Positions 1-8,612 of a DNA stretch of 64,000 nucleotides are shown piece by piece. This DNA is from Microbacterium sp. (GTDB lineage: Bacteria > Actinomycetota > Actinomycetes > Actinomycetales > Microbacteriaceae). Position numbers and translations under genes: made by a program. Below the pieces are notes generated by a model. It made no database searches, was not told where the DNA came from, and saw only the letters and a list, made by a program, of their open reading frames with translations. The DNA is taken from positions 496,001 to 560,000 of the forward strand of contig NZ_JAFKIP010000002.1 of assembly GCF_017305435.1 (NCBI RefSeq), given 5' to 3'. The number at the start of each line of letters is the position of its first letter. Within the stretch, counting starts at the first letter, position 1.

Positions 1-902
1 ACGTACGCCTCCACCTGCATGTAGATCGCGTACCAGATGAGCGCGACGAGGGCCGTCAGCGGTGATCCGAGCCCCGGGATGAGGCACGTGAGCACGATGA
101 TCGCCGAACCCGTGAGTGTTCCGACGAGCGGGATCAGCGAGAAGAAGAACGCGATCACCGCGAGGACGGCGGGGAACGGGGCGCCGATGATCGTGAGGAA
201 GATCGCGCTGAGCACGCCGTTGATGACGCCGAGCGTGACCTGTCCCATCACGTAGAAGCCGACGGAGGCGGTGATCTGCTCGGACAGGTCGATGAACCGC
301 CCGCGCTTGGACGCCGGCACGAGCTGGTACACCGCCGCCTTGAGGTTCGGCGTGGATGCCGTGAAGTAGATCGTCAGGATCAGCACGATGATCGCGCCCG
401 TGAACCCGCTGATGACGCCGGCGCCGATGCCGAGGATCACGCCGGTCGCGGCGCCGCCGATCTGTCCGTAGTTGAGAGAGCTGAGCCAGGAGCTGATGGC
501 CGAGAAGACCTCATCCACCTTCAGCGTCGGGAAGGTCGACTGCAGCCACGCGCCCAGCTCGGCGGCCGGGTCCCACGACCCGTCGACGATCCGGGAGATG
601 AGCGTCTGCACCTGCGCGACCAGCTGGGCGATCTGACCGACCAGGACCGGGATCACGATGAGGATGATCCCGGCGAAGACGGCGAGGACGACTGCGAAGG
701 TGATGAGCAGCGCCGCCCAGCGGGGGAGTCCCTTGCGCTCCAGCCACGAGACGGCCGGGTCGAGGCCGAGCGCGAGGAAGAGGGCCGTGCCGACGTAGAG
801 CAGCACCGTGGAGAGCGACTGGACGCTGGAGATCAGAAGGATGCCGACGCCGACGCCGAGCGTGGCGATGAGGGCGGTGCGGAACGGGTGGTGAAGCTTC
901 AC
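1..902 (-). CDS. AI-2E family transporter (partial, C-terminus beyond left edge)
   Basis: Polytopic membrane protein of the AI-2E/PerM-like permease family. The frame read from a GTG at 902 is open to the left edge, so about 300 residues are visible and the C-terminus is missing. Two closely spaced hydrophobic segments lie near the N-terminus and a third follows after a short charged turn (LERKGLPRW). A central amphipathic stretch comes next (VQTLISRIVDG), then a glycine-rich hydrophobic run and the late family-like segment ending FFFSLIPLVGT. Family members act as exporters or ion-coupled carriers; the substrate cannot be told from sequence. The GTG start lacks a convincing ribosome-binding site, so the true start may differ slightly. 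Confidence 0.85.
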   Translation of the reverse strand, partial: MKLHHPFRTALIATLGVGVGILLISSVQSLSTVLLYVGTALFLALGLDPAVSWLERKGLPRWAALLITFAVVLAVFAGIILIVIPVLVGQIAQLVAQVQTLISRIVDGSWDPAAELGAWLQSTFPTLKVDEVFSAISSWLSSLNYGQIGGAATGVILGIGAGVISGFTGAIIVLILTIYFTASTPNLKAAVYQLVPASKRGRFIDLSEQITASVGFYVMGQVTLGVINGVLSAIFLTIIGAPFPAVLAVIAFFFSLIPLVGTLTGSAIIVLTCLIPGLGSPLTALVALIWYAIYMQVEAY

Positions 903-1037
903 GAGATGCAGGCTACTGCGAGAATGTTCTGAGCGCCGGGGGTTGACACGCCTCCCGGGCGACACCCAGGTCGTTTTCGCTACGCTGGAACGTCGTATGC
1001 GCACCGGGGGAGAACTCCGGGCGGAGGAGGTTGTTTC

Positions 1038-2822
1038 GTGCGTTTCGTCTGGGCTGTGGCCGCTTTCGTGCTGGCCGCCCTCCTGATCGGCGCCGGCATC
1101 GCCCAGCGCACCGTCTTCGAGGGTCCGACGACGGTGAGTCAGGCGATCGATGTCGAAGGCGATGCGCCGTACCTCCTGGTCGAGGGCGACGTCCTCGGCA
1201 TCCACCCCGGCGCCCAGACCGTGCACATCGAGGGCACCGGTCCGGTGTTCGCCGCCTACGGCCGCACCTCCGACGTCGTCGCCTGGCTCGCACGCAGCGA
1301 ATACGTGGACGTCTCGATCGCGGACGGTGCCGTGACGTCGAGCGTCGTCGCCGCGTCCGCGGACGCACCCTCGTCGGGGTCCCCGGCCACCGCGGCGGCG
1401 CTCACCCCGCAGGGCTCGGATCTCTGGCTCGACGAGTTCGACGGCAGCGGCACCCTCGACGAGACGCTCCAGCTGCCGGCCGGCATGAGCCTGCTCGTCG
1501 CGTCGGATGGCGTCGCCGCCGCGCCGTCGACCGTCACCGTGACGTGGCCGATCCAGAACTCCACACCGTGGGCCGGTCCGCTGATCCTGCTCGGCTGCGT
1601 GCTGCTGGTCGCGGGCCTCGTGCTGTACCTCCTCGCCGTGCGCCACGTCCGCCGCTCACGCGGGCCGCGCCGCAAAGGCCTGCCCCTGCCCGTCACCGAG
1701 CCCATCGACGTCGCGAGCGCGGAGAAGGGCGTCATCAGTACGACGCCGACGCGGCGCCGGCTGACGGGCGGCAAGCGCGCCTTCGTCGCCGTGCCGGCCG
1801 TCGCCGTCTCCGCGCTGCTGTTCACCGGCTGCACGGCGGATGCCTGGCCGCAGCTCGCTCCGAGCGCGACGCCGAGCCCTTCCGCGACCGTCGTCGCACC
1901 GAAGGATCAGGAGAGCCCGGTCGTCACCGAGGCGCAGGCGGAGCGCATCATCGGCCGCATCGCCGACGAGGTCGCCAAGGCCGATGAGGCGCGCGATGCC
2001 ACGGCGGCGGCGCAGCGCCTGGACGGGACGGCCCTGGCCGCTCGGGAGACGAACTACACGCTGCGCGCGGCCATTCCCGAGCAGCAGGCGCTCCCCGCCA
2101 TCCCCAGCGGGACGCTGCAGGTGATCTTGCCCGAGGCCAACGACGAGTGGCCCCGCACCTTCTTCGCGGTCGCCGCGCCGACCGGGAGCGACGGCGCCTC
2201 GACCGTCATGAGCATCACCCAGCAGGATGCCTGGTCGCCCTACAAGCTCACGTATCTCGCAGGACTCACTTCCGACGCCGACCTGAATCTCGCCCCGGCG
2301 TACGTCGGCGCCATCGCCATCCCCGAGGACTCGCCGTTCCTCGCGATCGCGCCGGAGAATCTTGCGAGCGCCTACGCGGACGTTCTCACGAAGGGAGACG
2401 GCAGCGAGTTCTCCGCCCTCTTCGACAGCGCCGACGACGCCTTCCGCACTCAGGTCGACAAGAGCCGCGCCGACCGACTGGCCGCGTTCAATGCGACGGG
2501 GGCGCAGACGGGGACCATGACGTTCTCGGCGCAGGCGGGTACGACGGCGCCGGTGGCACTCGCGACGCTCGACTCGGGCGCGATCGTCGCCGTGACGGTC
2601 GACGACCTGGATACCGTCGCCCCGACCAACGCGGACGCCGTCATCAAGGTCGACCAGAGTCCGATGCTCAAGACTCTCGCCGGCGTCGACCAGTCCTCGA
2701 CCGGGTTCGTCACGACCTACGGGAATCAGCTCTTCTTCTTCGTCCCCAGCCAGAGCTCCAAGGAGCGCATCCAGCTGCTGGGATACTCCTCCAACATCCT
2801 GAGCGCGAAGGTGGCCGGCTGA
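1038..2822 (+). CDS. Membrane protein with internal lipobox, function unknown
   Basis: 594 residues from a GTG preceded by GGAGGAGG. I do not recognise the family. The N-terminus is a hydrophobic signal or anchor segment (residues 4-22). A second membrane segment lies near residues 178-200, followed by a basic stretch. A third hydrophobic segment (about 248-264) ends in LFTGC, a lipobox-like motif with Cys265 followed by a Pro/Ser/Thr linker. The remaining 330 residues look like an exported domain. It therefore reads like an N-terminal membrane protein fused to a lipoprotein-type C-terminal half. Its stop overlaps the start of the thioredoxin/TPR gene by one base, so the two are probably co-translated. 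Confidence 0.8.
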   Translation: MRFVWAVAAFVLAALLIGAGIAQRTVFEGPTTVSQAIDVEGDAPYLLVEGDVLGIHPGAQTVHIEGTGPVFAAYGRTSDVVAWLARSEYVDVSIADGAVTSSVVAASADAPSSGSPATAAALTPQGSDLWLDEFDGSGTLDETLQLPAGMSLLVASDGVAAAPSTVTVTWPIQNSTPWAGPLILLGCVLLVAGLVLYLLAVRHVRRSRGPRRKGLPLPVTEPIDVASAEKGVISTTPTRRRLTGGKRAFVAVPAVAVSALLFTGCTADAWPQLAPSATPSPSATVVAPKDQESPVVTEAQAERIIGRIADEVAKADEARDATAAAQRLDGTALAARETNYTLRAAIPEQQALPAIPSGTLQVILPEANDEWPRTFFAVAAPTGSDGASTVMSITQQDAWSPYKLTYLAGLTSDADLNLAPAYVGAIAIPEDSPFLAIAPENLASAYADVLTKGDGSEFSALFDSADDAFRTQVDKSRADRLAAFNATGAQTGTMTFSAQAGTTAPVALATLDSGAIVAVTVDDLDTVAPTNADAVIKVDQSPMLKTLAGVDQSSTGFVTTYGNQLFFFVPSQSSKERIQLLGYSSNILSAKVAG

Positions 2823-3763
2823 TGAGCGACCCCCGTCTGAGCAACAGCGGTGCCGTCCTGCGCGGCGCCGTCGATCTGTCGTCCCTGCGTGCACGCTCCG
2901 CGGCGCCTGCGGCGCCCGATGCGCCGACGCCCGGCTCGGCACCGTCCCTCGTCTTCGACGTCACCGATGCGACGTTCCCCCAGGTGCTCGAGCTCTCGCG
3001 CACCGTTCCGGTCGTCATCGACCTGTGGGCCGAGTGGTGCGGGCCGTGCACCCAGCTGAGCCCGATCCTCGAGAAAGTCGTGCTGGAGGCCGGCGGGCGC
3101 CTCGTCCTCGCGAAGGTCGACGTCGACGCGAACCCCCAGCTCACGCAGGCCTTCCGCGCGCAGTCGATCCCGATGGTCGTGGCTCTCGTCGCCGGTCAGC
3201 CGGTGCCGTTGTTCACCGGTGCCGTCCCCGAGCAGCAGGTGCGCGAGGTCTTCGCTCAGCTCCTGCAGCTCGCGGCGCAGCAGGGCGTGACGGGCGTCGT
3301 CCCCGTGGACGGCGTGGATGCCGAGGCCGTCGAAGAGGCCGAGCCCCCGCTGCCACCGCATCACCAGGAGGCCTACGACGCGATCGAGGCGGGTGACTAC
3401 GCCCGCGCGGTCACCGCGTACGAAGCCGCCCTGGCGGAGAACCCCCGCGACGACGAGGCCCGCGCCGGCCTCGGACAGGTGCGCCTCCTCGACCGGGTGC
3501 AGGGTCTCGATCTGCAGGCGGCGCGGGATGCCGCGGCCGCAGCACCGCTCGACGCGGATGCGCAGTTCGCCGTCGCCGACCTCGATCTCGCCGGGGGACA
3601 CGTGGACGACGCCTTCGGGCGCCTGCTCGACCTGTTCGCCGCGCTGCCCGACGCCGACCGCGCGCCCGTGCGAGAGCGCCTGCTCGAGCTGTTCGGACTC
3701 GTCGGCGATGCCGACGCACGCGTCATCCGCGCGCGCGGGCGTCTTTCCAGCCTGCTCTTCTGA
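2822..3763 (+). CDS. YbbN-like co-chaperone: thioredoxin domain plus TPR
   Basis: 313 residues. After a Pro/Ala-rich N-terminal 40 residues comes a thioredoxin fold with the motif WCGPC (Cys73, Cys76) and a cis-proline region (QSIPMVV). A helical TPR-like C-terminal half follows (EAYDAIEAGDYARAVTAYE). This order matches the YbbN/CnoX family, which holds unfolding proteins and protects them from oxidation. Unlike the E. coli protein, the complete CxxC pair is retained, so redox activity is plausible. The ATG overlaps the upstream stop (TGATG). The frame stays open far upstream, but the translation before 2822 is a low-complexity shadow of the preceding gene. It converges on the GH16-like pseudogene, overlapping it by 41 bases. 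Confidence 0.88.
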   Translation: MSDPRLSNSGAVLRGAVDLSSLRARSAAPAAPDAPTPGSAPSLVFDVTDATFPQVLELSRTVPVVIDLWAEWCGPCTQLSPILEKVVLEAGGRLVLAKVDVDANPQLTQAFRAQSIPMVVALVAGQPVPLFTGAVPEQQVREVFAQLLQLAAQQGVTGVVPVDGVDAEAVEEAEPPLPPHHQEAYDAIEAGDYARAVTAYEAALAENPRDDEARAGLGQVRLLDRVQGLDLQAARDAAAAAPLDADAQFAVADLDLAGGHVDDAFGRLLDLFAALPDADRAPVRERLLELFGLVGDADARVIRARGRLSSLLF

Positions 3764-4535
3764 ATTGCCATCCGCGGACGTGGTGGATGGTGGCTGACTT
3801 CGGGTAGGCGCCTCCGCGCGGTCCGATCTCGAAGAGGTCGATCATGAGGAATAGGGGATAGTCGGGAGCCTGTGCAATACGCCGGAGCACGCGGCTCTCG
3901 CATCCGATCACGGTCTCACCGTCATTCCAGATTACGGTCCAGGTGTGCGGAGTGGATGCGTTCACGGCGGTCGTCACCTCCGTCATGTCGGTGGTGAGGT
4001 ACGGATCGTGGTGTGCTTCGATTCCGGTGCGGGCCACGCTGGTCTCCCCGATGGCGTCCGCGTCGATTTCGAAGATGCAGATCTCTCCGGACTCCGTGGG
4101 GGATCTGTGTTCGGTTCCGACGAGCCAGGCGGCGACCATGCAGTTGGCGTCTCAGCTCGCGGAGATCGTGATCTCGAGTCGTCCGCGTGAGGGTGCGAAG
4201 AGGAGCTTCTGGGGTGTCTCGGTGCGGACGTAGAGATCGTCGCGATGGCGATGGGTCCCGAGAGCGGAGTCGACACGTCCTGACTAGACGCCGGTTTGCA
4301 GGTTAGGGACGCGCAGCGGAGCGTCTTCGGGGCGCCAATCGGGCTGATTGGCATCGATCCGCAACTCGATGCCGGCGGGAGAGACCTTATCGTGCGCGCC
4401 GGCCCGCTCCGGGGTCGTCCACTGCGGCAGATAGCTCGCGACCCATCGCTGCGGGTCCAGCCCGGAGCTGAAGTCGTCATCGAGATCTGGCTCACGGTTC
4501 GGTGCGGCGGGAAGACTCTCCGGCAGTGACGGCAT
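3723..4535 (-). pseudogene. GH16-like glucanase/lectin-fold protein, two in-frame stops
   Basis: Reading leftward from the ATG at 4535 gives MPSLPESLPAAPNREPDLDDDFSSG, then a beta-sandwich-like sequence interrupted by TAG at 4284-4286 and TGA at 4152-4154. The same frame continues through both stops (WLVGTEH, ICIFEIDADAIG, TWTVIWNDGETVIGC, LFLMIDLFEI) to a normal stop at 3723. The pattern resembles glycoside hydrolase 16/concanavalin-A-like proteins of Microbacteriaceae. Because no reading-frame change is needed, this is decay by two point mutations rather than a sequencing indel. It is the left-hand gene of the foreign-looking island. A short remnant peptide at the C-terminal end is not functional on its own. 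Family assignment is from memory and moderate. Confidence 0.72.
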
Positions 4536-4822
4536 TAGAAGTGATCGCACGCGAGGCCAGCCTCGACGAGTTCTTTCGCGAGCACGTGCGCAGCGTCCAC
4601 CGTCGACGCGACGGCGGCGGACAACCGCTTTCGGCACCCGTAGTTCGCGGATGGGTTCTCGGCGGCTGGCGGCGAGGGCGGGAAAGATGGCGGCGGCGAG
4701 AGCGAGGGTGCTGACGGCGGCGGCGGCGGTGTTGACTCTCCACGCGTCCGACTCGCTATTCCAAGTCCGCTGTCGGACGCAGATCGGGGCTGATCGAGTT
4801 CATAGCTTCCCGGCGTTCGCAC
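4535..4822 (-). other. Possible small gene or gene remnant
   Basis: Between the ABC permease and the GH16-like pseudogene is a 95-codon open frame. It has a proline/serine-rich middle (ESTPPPPPSAPS) and a helical-looking end (DAAHVLAKELVEAG). Its TAA overlaps the ATG of the GH16-like gene (TAATG), an arrangement typical of coupled genes, and its start would lie inside the permease 3' end. I recognise no family. It may be the tail of a lost gene or a chance frame. No other feature was seen in this stretch. Confidence 0.2.
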
Positions 4823-5816
4823 GTCCGAGTGAGAAGCTCAGCGCCGTCTGGGCTATCGGCATCAATAGGGTGCCAGCGACGAACATCCCGAGGCAAAGAA
4901 GGGAGTAGCAGAAGGCTTGAGCAGACGTCGAGGAACCGATGAGTGCGAGCGCGGTCGTGGCGCCGATTGCGGTGGGCGTAATGACAACTAGCACCCAGTC
5001 CACGATGCTCATCGTCATTACCTCGAGCGTGGTGATTCCAAGTTGCTGATAGACCGCCTGCTCGTGCCGTCTGCTCCAAGCTGATCCGCATCCAATGAGT
5101 ACAACCAGTGCCGAGGCGATCACTACGAGGATCAGGTGTGGACTCGCGTCGATCTCAGCTTGTGCTTCTATTCCAGAGGTGGGTCCGGTGCGGAGCGGGA
5201 TCGCCTGAGTTGCCGCCGATGAAGTGAGCATGGATGTGGCGTATAGCGCGACCGCCTGTTCTGCACCAGGCGTAGCTTCTACGTAGCACTCAGACACCGT
5301 CTGGACTCGAAGACTCGTGACGACAACGGCCGAGTCTAGCGCCGGGATTCGTCCTCTCGTGGTTGCGAAGAAGTCGATCCGTGGAAGCGTTGAGCTGGTG
5401 CGGCCGGTACTGAGACCGATGTCGACTTGCCCCACACCGACCGCCACATTCACAGGGAGTGTCGAGGAACTTGGCCACTGCAGGGCAGGTAGGCCAGCAG
5501 TCACATCAACGACGGTCGGACGTAACGCAGAGGCTGCTTGACCTAGAATTGCGCCCGCCGAGCGCACTGCGGAGACCTTACGGAGCGCGTCACACTCATC
5601 CGATCCAACTGACGCGCCTGACCCGCCGATCACGACGACGCTTCGGCCATCAGCAACGTCTCGTACAACCGATTCCTCAGCGCGAGTGATTGTTTGCCAG
5701 GGGAGCAACACGACACCGCCTCCGAGAAAGGCGACGGTGAGGGCCATCAGTACCGCTTGCCACGGTCTTGCTGCGACGGAAGACACCGCTTCACCTAGAG
5801 TTTCTCGTGCTCTCAT
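4800..5816 (-). CDS. ABC transporter permease, MacB/FtsX-like
   Basis: 338 residues. One membrane segment lies near the N-terminus (about 22-40), followed by an extracytoplasmic domain of about 190 residues. Three membrane segments follow at the C-terminus (about 228-246, 270-295, 305-325). This 1+3 topology with a large outside domain is that of MacB/LolCE/FtsX-type permeases, which work as mechanotransmission machines rather than classical channels. The start overlaps the ATPase stop (5813-5816), so both are translated together. It is the last intact gene of the secreted-protein operon. Codon usage is clearly less GC-biased than in the flanking housekeeping genes. Confidence 0.82.
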   Translation of the reverse strand: MRARETLGEAVSSVAARPWQAVLMALTVAFLGGGVVLLPWQTITRAEESVVRDVADGRSVVVIGGSGASVGSDECDALRKVSAVRSAGAILGQAASALRPTVVDVTAGLPALQWPSSSTLPVNVAVGVGQVDIGLSTGRTSSTLPRIDFFATTRGRIPALDSAVVVTSLRVQTVSECYVEATPGAEQAVALYATSMLTSSAATQAIPLRTGPTSGIEAQAEIDASPHLILVVIASALVVLIGCGSAWSRRHEQAVYQQLGITTLEVMTMSIVDWVLVVITPTAIGATTALALIGSSTSAQAFCYSLLCLGMFVAGTLLMPIAQTALSFSLGRANAGKL

Positions 5817-6424
5817 GCTGACCTACCGATGGCGAGGGTCTCGGATCCGTGAGCCGCAACTTCATGATCGTGAGTCGCCATAATCACTAGGTTGCCCGCG
5901 AGTGAATACGCCTTCAGCGCGTCGGCAACGACGTGCTTCGCGTCAGCGTCAAGCGATGATGTGGGCTCGTCAGCGAGCACCAAGTGGGATCCGGATGCTA
6001 ACGCGCGCGCCACCGCGACCCGCTGCCGCTCACCGCCAGACAACCGGCGTGCTGGCGTGTCGCGTAGGTGCTCGATTGATAGGTGCGTCATCCAAGTCAA
6101 TGCGTGTCTGCGGGAGTCTTCGAGGCTGGCGCCACTCATCAGCCGACCGAGCGAGACGTTATCCCAAGCGGTTCGAGAGGTAAGGAGCGGGCTGTTCTGG
6201 ATGATCCATCCCGTGCGCGGGATAGGGTCGTGGCGGGGATCGGTATCGCAAGTGCCATGTGAGGGCCGGATCGATCCCGCAATGATGCTGAGCAAGGTTG
6301 ACTTTCCCGATCCGGAGGGTCCGACGATTGTCACCAGCGCGGGAGCTGCCCATGAGAATGACAACTCCGAGAAGAGCGTGCGGTCAGCGAACCGCATACT
6401 CAGGTTGTCCCCGATCAGCTGCAC
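5813..6424 (-). CDS. ABC transporter ATP-binding protein (LolD/MacB type)
   Basis: 203 residues, a single nucleotide-binding domain. Walker A is GPSGSGKS at residues 35-42, the signature is LSGGERQR, Walker B is HLVLADEPTSSLD, and the switch histidine lies in MATHDHE. Short size and strong similarity to LolD/FtsE-type ATPases fit the MacB-like permease encoded next. The pair would power a tripartite-like export, signalling or immunity complex together with the adaptor upstream. Start and stop overlap both neighbours, showing tight translational coupling. The substrate is not determinable; the secreted protein at the head of the operon is the obvious candidate. Confidence 0.9.
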   Translation of the reverse strand: MQLIGDNLSMRFADRTLFSELSFSWAAPALVTIVGPSGSGKSTLLSIIAGSIRPSHGTCDTDPRHDPIPRTGWIIQNSPLLTSRTAWDNVSLGRLMSGASLEDSRRHALTWMTHLSIEHLRDTPARRLSGGERQRVAVARALASGSHLVLADEPTSSLDADAKHVVADALKAYSLAGNLVIMATHDHEVAAHGSETLAIGRSA

Positions 6425-7542
6425 GAAACTTCGCGGATGTCTGGGTTGGCCAGAACTCGATCGTCGATGCTGAGCTCGGTCCGCACGATGGCGAGTCCCC
6501 CTTCTGTTTGAACAAGAGTGATCGGCACGGATTCTGCACTTCCGGTCTTACCTTCCCGGAGAACGCATTTCCCATCGATGATCGCGGATACGGGGACGGT
6601 CATGCTGAGGTTGTCGTTGGTGGTTTCGAGGACTGCGCTCGCCATGAGCGTGTCGGCGAGCACGAGCCGTTCAACTTCAGGGAGCGATTGAGCAGCGATG
6701 CCCTGTCGGGCGTCATCTACCTGAAGTTCGGAAGCGCCTAGCAACAGCCGCGAGCCCGCAGGAGCGCGTGTCGCCGCCGCTTCCAGCTGAACTTCGTCTA
6801 AGGGGCTGTCTTTGTCAGCTTTCGCGCCGTCTAGACGCTGTGGGTCGAGGATGCGCGCCCCAACTACGGTACTAGCGAGGGTTGCCAGTGCCGCACCTGC
6901 GGACGGCGCGGGAGCGCCTACGGAGACATCAACCTTGGCGAGCCGCACAGATTCGCGAGGGAGGTACACCAGCCATCCAGGGTCGAATTCGGACAGCCCG
7001 TCGCTGACGTCAACGCCTATTCCTTGAGCCCACGCAGTGATCTCTCGCCAAGATGACCACGTGAGCCGGTCTGACGGGCTGATGTTCACCCCTTGCTTCG
7101 CCAGAAAAGTGGTGAGATTGACGACATCTTGTCCTCGAGTGTCCGGCAAGATTGGGCGAAAAAGTGGGGAAGCCACTGCCGCTGCCACGCGTCTGGTGCC
7201 ATCTAGCGCCAGCACAGGATCACCGGAAGTTAACGTAGATCCTGCTGCGACGTATACATCGGTGACCGTACCTGACCACGTTGGTGCGACTAGAGCGTCG
7301 TCCGACTCCCACGAAAGATAGAGCTCAACGGGGCTACGATGCTCGCCGCTGTCCGCCTCGATCGGCACCCAAACGTCCTGCACGGCGAGCAGCCGAGTCG
7401 CGTCTAGCCGACTGAAAATCGCGACCACTGCGATGATCGGAGTGGCTATCCACAAGCAGGCGACCAGGATTATGAGCGTGTTCCTTGCTCTCCTACGCCG
7501 AGTGGACCGTTGAGCGACGCCGGACGGGTCAGTATGCGACAC
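6415..7542 (-). CDS. Membrane-fusion (HlyD-like) adaptor with peptidoglycan-binding-like segment
   Basis: 375 residues. The basic N-terminus (RRRRARN) precedes one membrane anchor (about 22-43). Next comes a biotinyl/lipoyl-like hairpin half (ALVAPTWSGTVTDVYVAAGS), then a segment resembling PG_binding_1 (LPDTRGQDVVNLTTFLAKQG), and later a barrel-like domain (MTVPVSAIIDGKCVLREG). Such adaptors pair with MacB-type ABC transporters in Gram-positive bacteria. The first codons overlap the end of the lipoprotein gene, and its own end overlaps the ATPase start by ten bases. It probably bridges membrane and wall for the transporter. The PG-binding call is tentative. Confidence 0.7.
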   Translation of the reverse strand: MSHTDPSGVAQRSTRRRRARNTLIILVACLWIATPIIAVVAIFSRLDATRLLAVQDVWVPIEADSGEHRSPVELYLSWESDDALVAPTWSGTVTDVYVAAGSTLTSGDPVLALDGTRRVAAAVASPLFRPILPDTRGQDVVNLTTFLAKQGVNISPSDRLTWSSWREITAWAQGIGVDVSDGLSEFDPGWLVYLPRESVRLAKVDVSVGAPAPSAGAALATLASTVVGARILDPQRLDGAKADKDSPLDEVQLEAAATRAPAGSRLLLGASELQVDDARQGIAAQSLPEVERLVLADTLMASAVLETTNDNLSMTVPVSAIIDGKCVLREGKTGSAESVPITLVQTEGGLAIVRTELSIDDRVLANPDIREVSCS

Positions 7543-8158
7543 CGACGTAAGGTAGGTCTGGGAAGAGCTTCAGCGCCTCATCCGTAATACAGGTTGCCGC
7601 TGCGCTTCTTTGGGCACCCCCGTCGGCTTCCGGATTGCCGCTGAATGCTCTGATATCTCTAGCGGAATCGGGGATGTCGAAGCCCTTTTGTGCCATGCAC
7701 TCCAGAGCTGCACGCCGCACGGACTCGTCGATTCGTTGTTCATTGGTGTTCAAGTAGATCGCTTCGACAACGCTTAGGTTCGGTACTCGACAGGTTTCCT
7801 CGTCTGTTGCGGCAACTTTCGGGTCCCGCCCGTCGGATTGAACGTTGTAGATGTAGGTCATGGAGGTGGTCGGGTTGATCTGCGGCGCGCCGGGCACGTA
7901 TCCAAGTTTTTCGAGGCACGACGTATAGAGGTTCGCGGCTGCCCCGTAGTCGTCAGAATCAACAACTCCGTCCTCGAGAAGCGCGGCCAATGCGGGGTAG
8001 CCGTCTGCCTTGTACTGCTGGGCAGTGGCCTGAACCTGTTCCTTCGTGACGGCTCCGCCCTCTGCAGCCCTTTCCGTTCCGCTACATCCTGCGAGCAGGA
8101 GCGTAGCCACGGCTAGGGCGAGGGCTGCGGAGGGCGGAACCCAGATTCGGTGGATCAA
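7529..8158 (-). CDS. Secreted lipoprotein of the ABC/secreted-protein operon
   Basis: 209 residues starting at a TTG that overlaps the preceding stop (TTGA). A short signal peptide ends in the lipobox LLAGC with Cys25 as the lipidation site. The mature part is helical and polar, with four further cysteines (YTSCLEK, EETCRVP, LECMAQ, ATCITD) that could form two disulfides outside the cell. I know no named family. Position directly after the small secreted protein and before the adaptor suggests an immunity, chaperone or receptor role for that protein. The TTG start is inferred from coupling and from the lack of a better in-frame codon. Confidence 0.75.
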   Translation of the reverse strand: MIHRIWVPPSAALALAVATLLLAGCSGTERAAEGGAVTKEQVQATAQQYKADGYPALAALLEDGVVDSDDYGAAANLYTSCLEKLGYVPGAPQINPTTSMTYIYNVQSDGRDPKVAATDEETCRVPNLSVVEAIYLNTNEQRIDESVRRAALECMAQKGFDIPDSARDIRAFSGNPEADGGAQRSAAATCITDEALKLFPDLPYVGVAY

Positions 8159-8541
8159 CTGGCGACCTTCGCGCCCCAGCGGTGCCAGCCGCCGTCATAG
8201 CCGTATGCGATCTGCGAAGCGGTGACGTGAACATAGCTCACTCCCGTTGAACCGTTCCACAGCGTGGAGTCACCGTTGTGGCGCAGACCTGCACTGACTG
8301 GGACGATCACGAGACACACGTTGCCGCTCTCGCGAGTCTCGGCGTGGGCTGTGGGCCCCGAAATCCAACTACTACCGAACGCGCTCCCTGTGCAGCCCGC
8401 GGGGGCACCCACTGTGACGTTGCCCCAAGCCATCGCCGGGGCGGCACCTGCGCCTACGAGCGCCGTGACGAACGCTGCAGCTGCTACGGACATTGCGATT
8501 GCGCGCCGGCCCCTTGTGCGGCGGGCCATGTTGTCAGCCAT
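8155..8541 (-). CDS. Small secreted two-cysteine protein, bacteriocin-like candidate
   Basis: 128 residues from an ATG preceded by GGGAG at good spacing. The twin-basic N-terminus (ARRTRGRR) and hydrophobic core end in APAMA, predicting signal-peptidase cleavage after Ala38. The mature protein of 90 residues begins WGNVTVGAPAGC. It has only two cysteines (Cys50, Cys76), many Ser/Gly/Trp/His residues, and ends GWHRWGAKVAS. It heads an operon with a lipoprotein, adaptor and ABC transporter, the organisation seen around Sec-secreted bacteriocins such as the lactococcin-972 group. However, the lactococcin signature is not recognisable here. Toxin, signal peptide or envelope protein are all possible. 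A longer upstream in-frame start was rejected because it lacks a ribosome site. Confidence 0.75.
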   Translation of the reverse strand: MADNMARRTRGRRAIAMSVAAAAFVTALVGAGAAPAMAWGNVTVGAPAGCTGSAFGSSWISGPTAHAETRESGNVCLVIVPVSAGLRHNGDSTLWNGSTGVSYVHVTASQIAYGYDGGWHRWGAKVAS

Positions 8542-8559
8542 GTTTCTCCCTTGATTCAG

Positions 8560-8577
8560 GGCGCCGGGGTCGGCGCC
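8560..8577 (-). promoter_or_regulatory. Hairpin in the leader of the secreted-protein gene
   Basis: GGCGCC occurs twice around a six-base centre between the divergent promoter region and the ATG at 8541. In the mRNA this would form a short, strong stem about 18 bases upstream of the start codon. It may attenuate or stabilise the transcript. Function is inferred only. Confidence 0.3.
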
Positions 8578-8612
8578 TGTCGCAACCTTCCTCCAGGTCA
8601 TCCGTCGTCTGC

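Noticed and set aside
943..948. TTGACA as -35 box for the gene at 1038
   Set aside because: No -10 box at acceptable distance; the nearest TACGCT is too far.
2147..2821. N-terminal extension of the YbbN-like gene
   Set aside because: That part is an Arg-rich shadow of the preceding gene; the ATG at 2822 overlaps the stop in the usual way.
4152..4286. Recoding (selenocysteine or readthrough) at the TGA/TAG of the GH16-like gene
   Set aside because: Two different stop codons and no downstream stem-loop typical for SECIS were seen; decay is simpler.
8155..8541. Assignment as a lactococcin-972 family bacteriocin
   Set aside because: The typical GGTW.YG and YSNY-like motifs are absent; only the operon context is similar.
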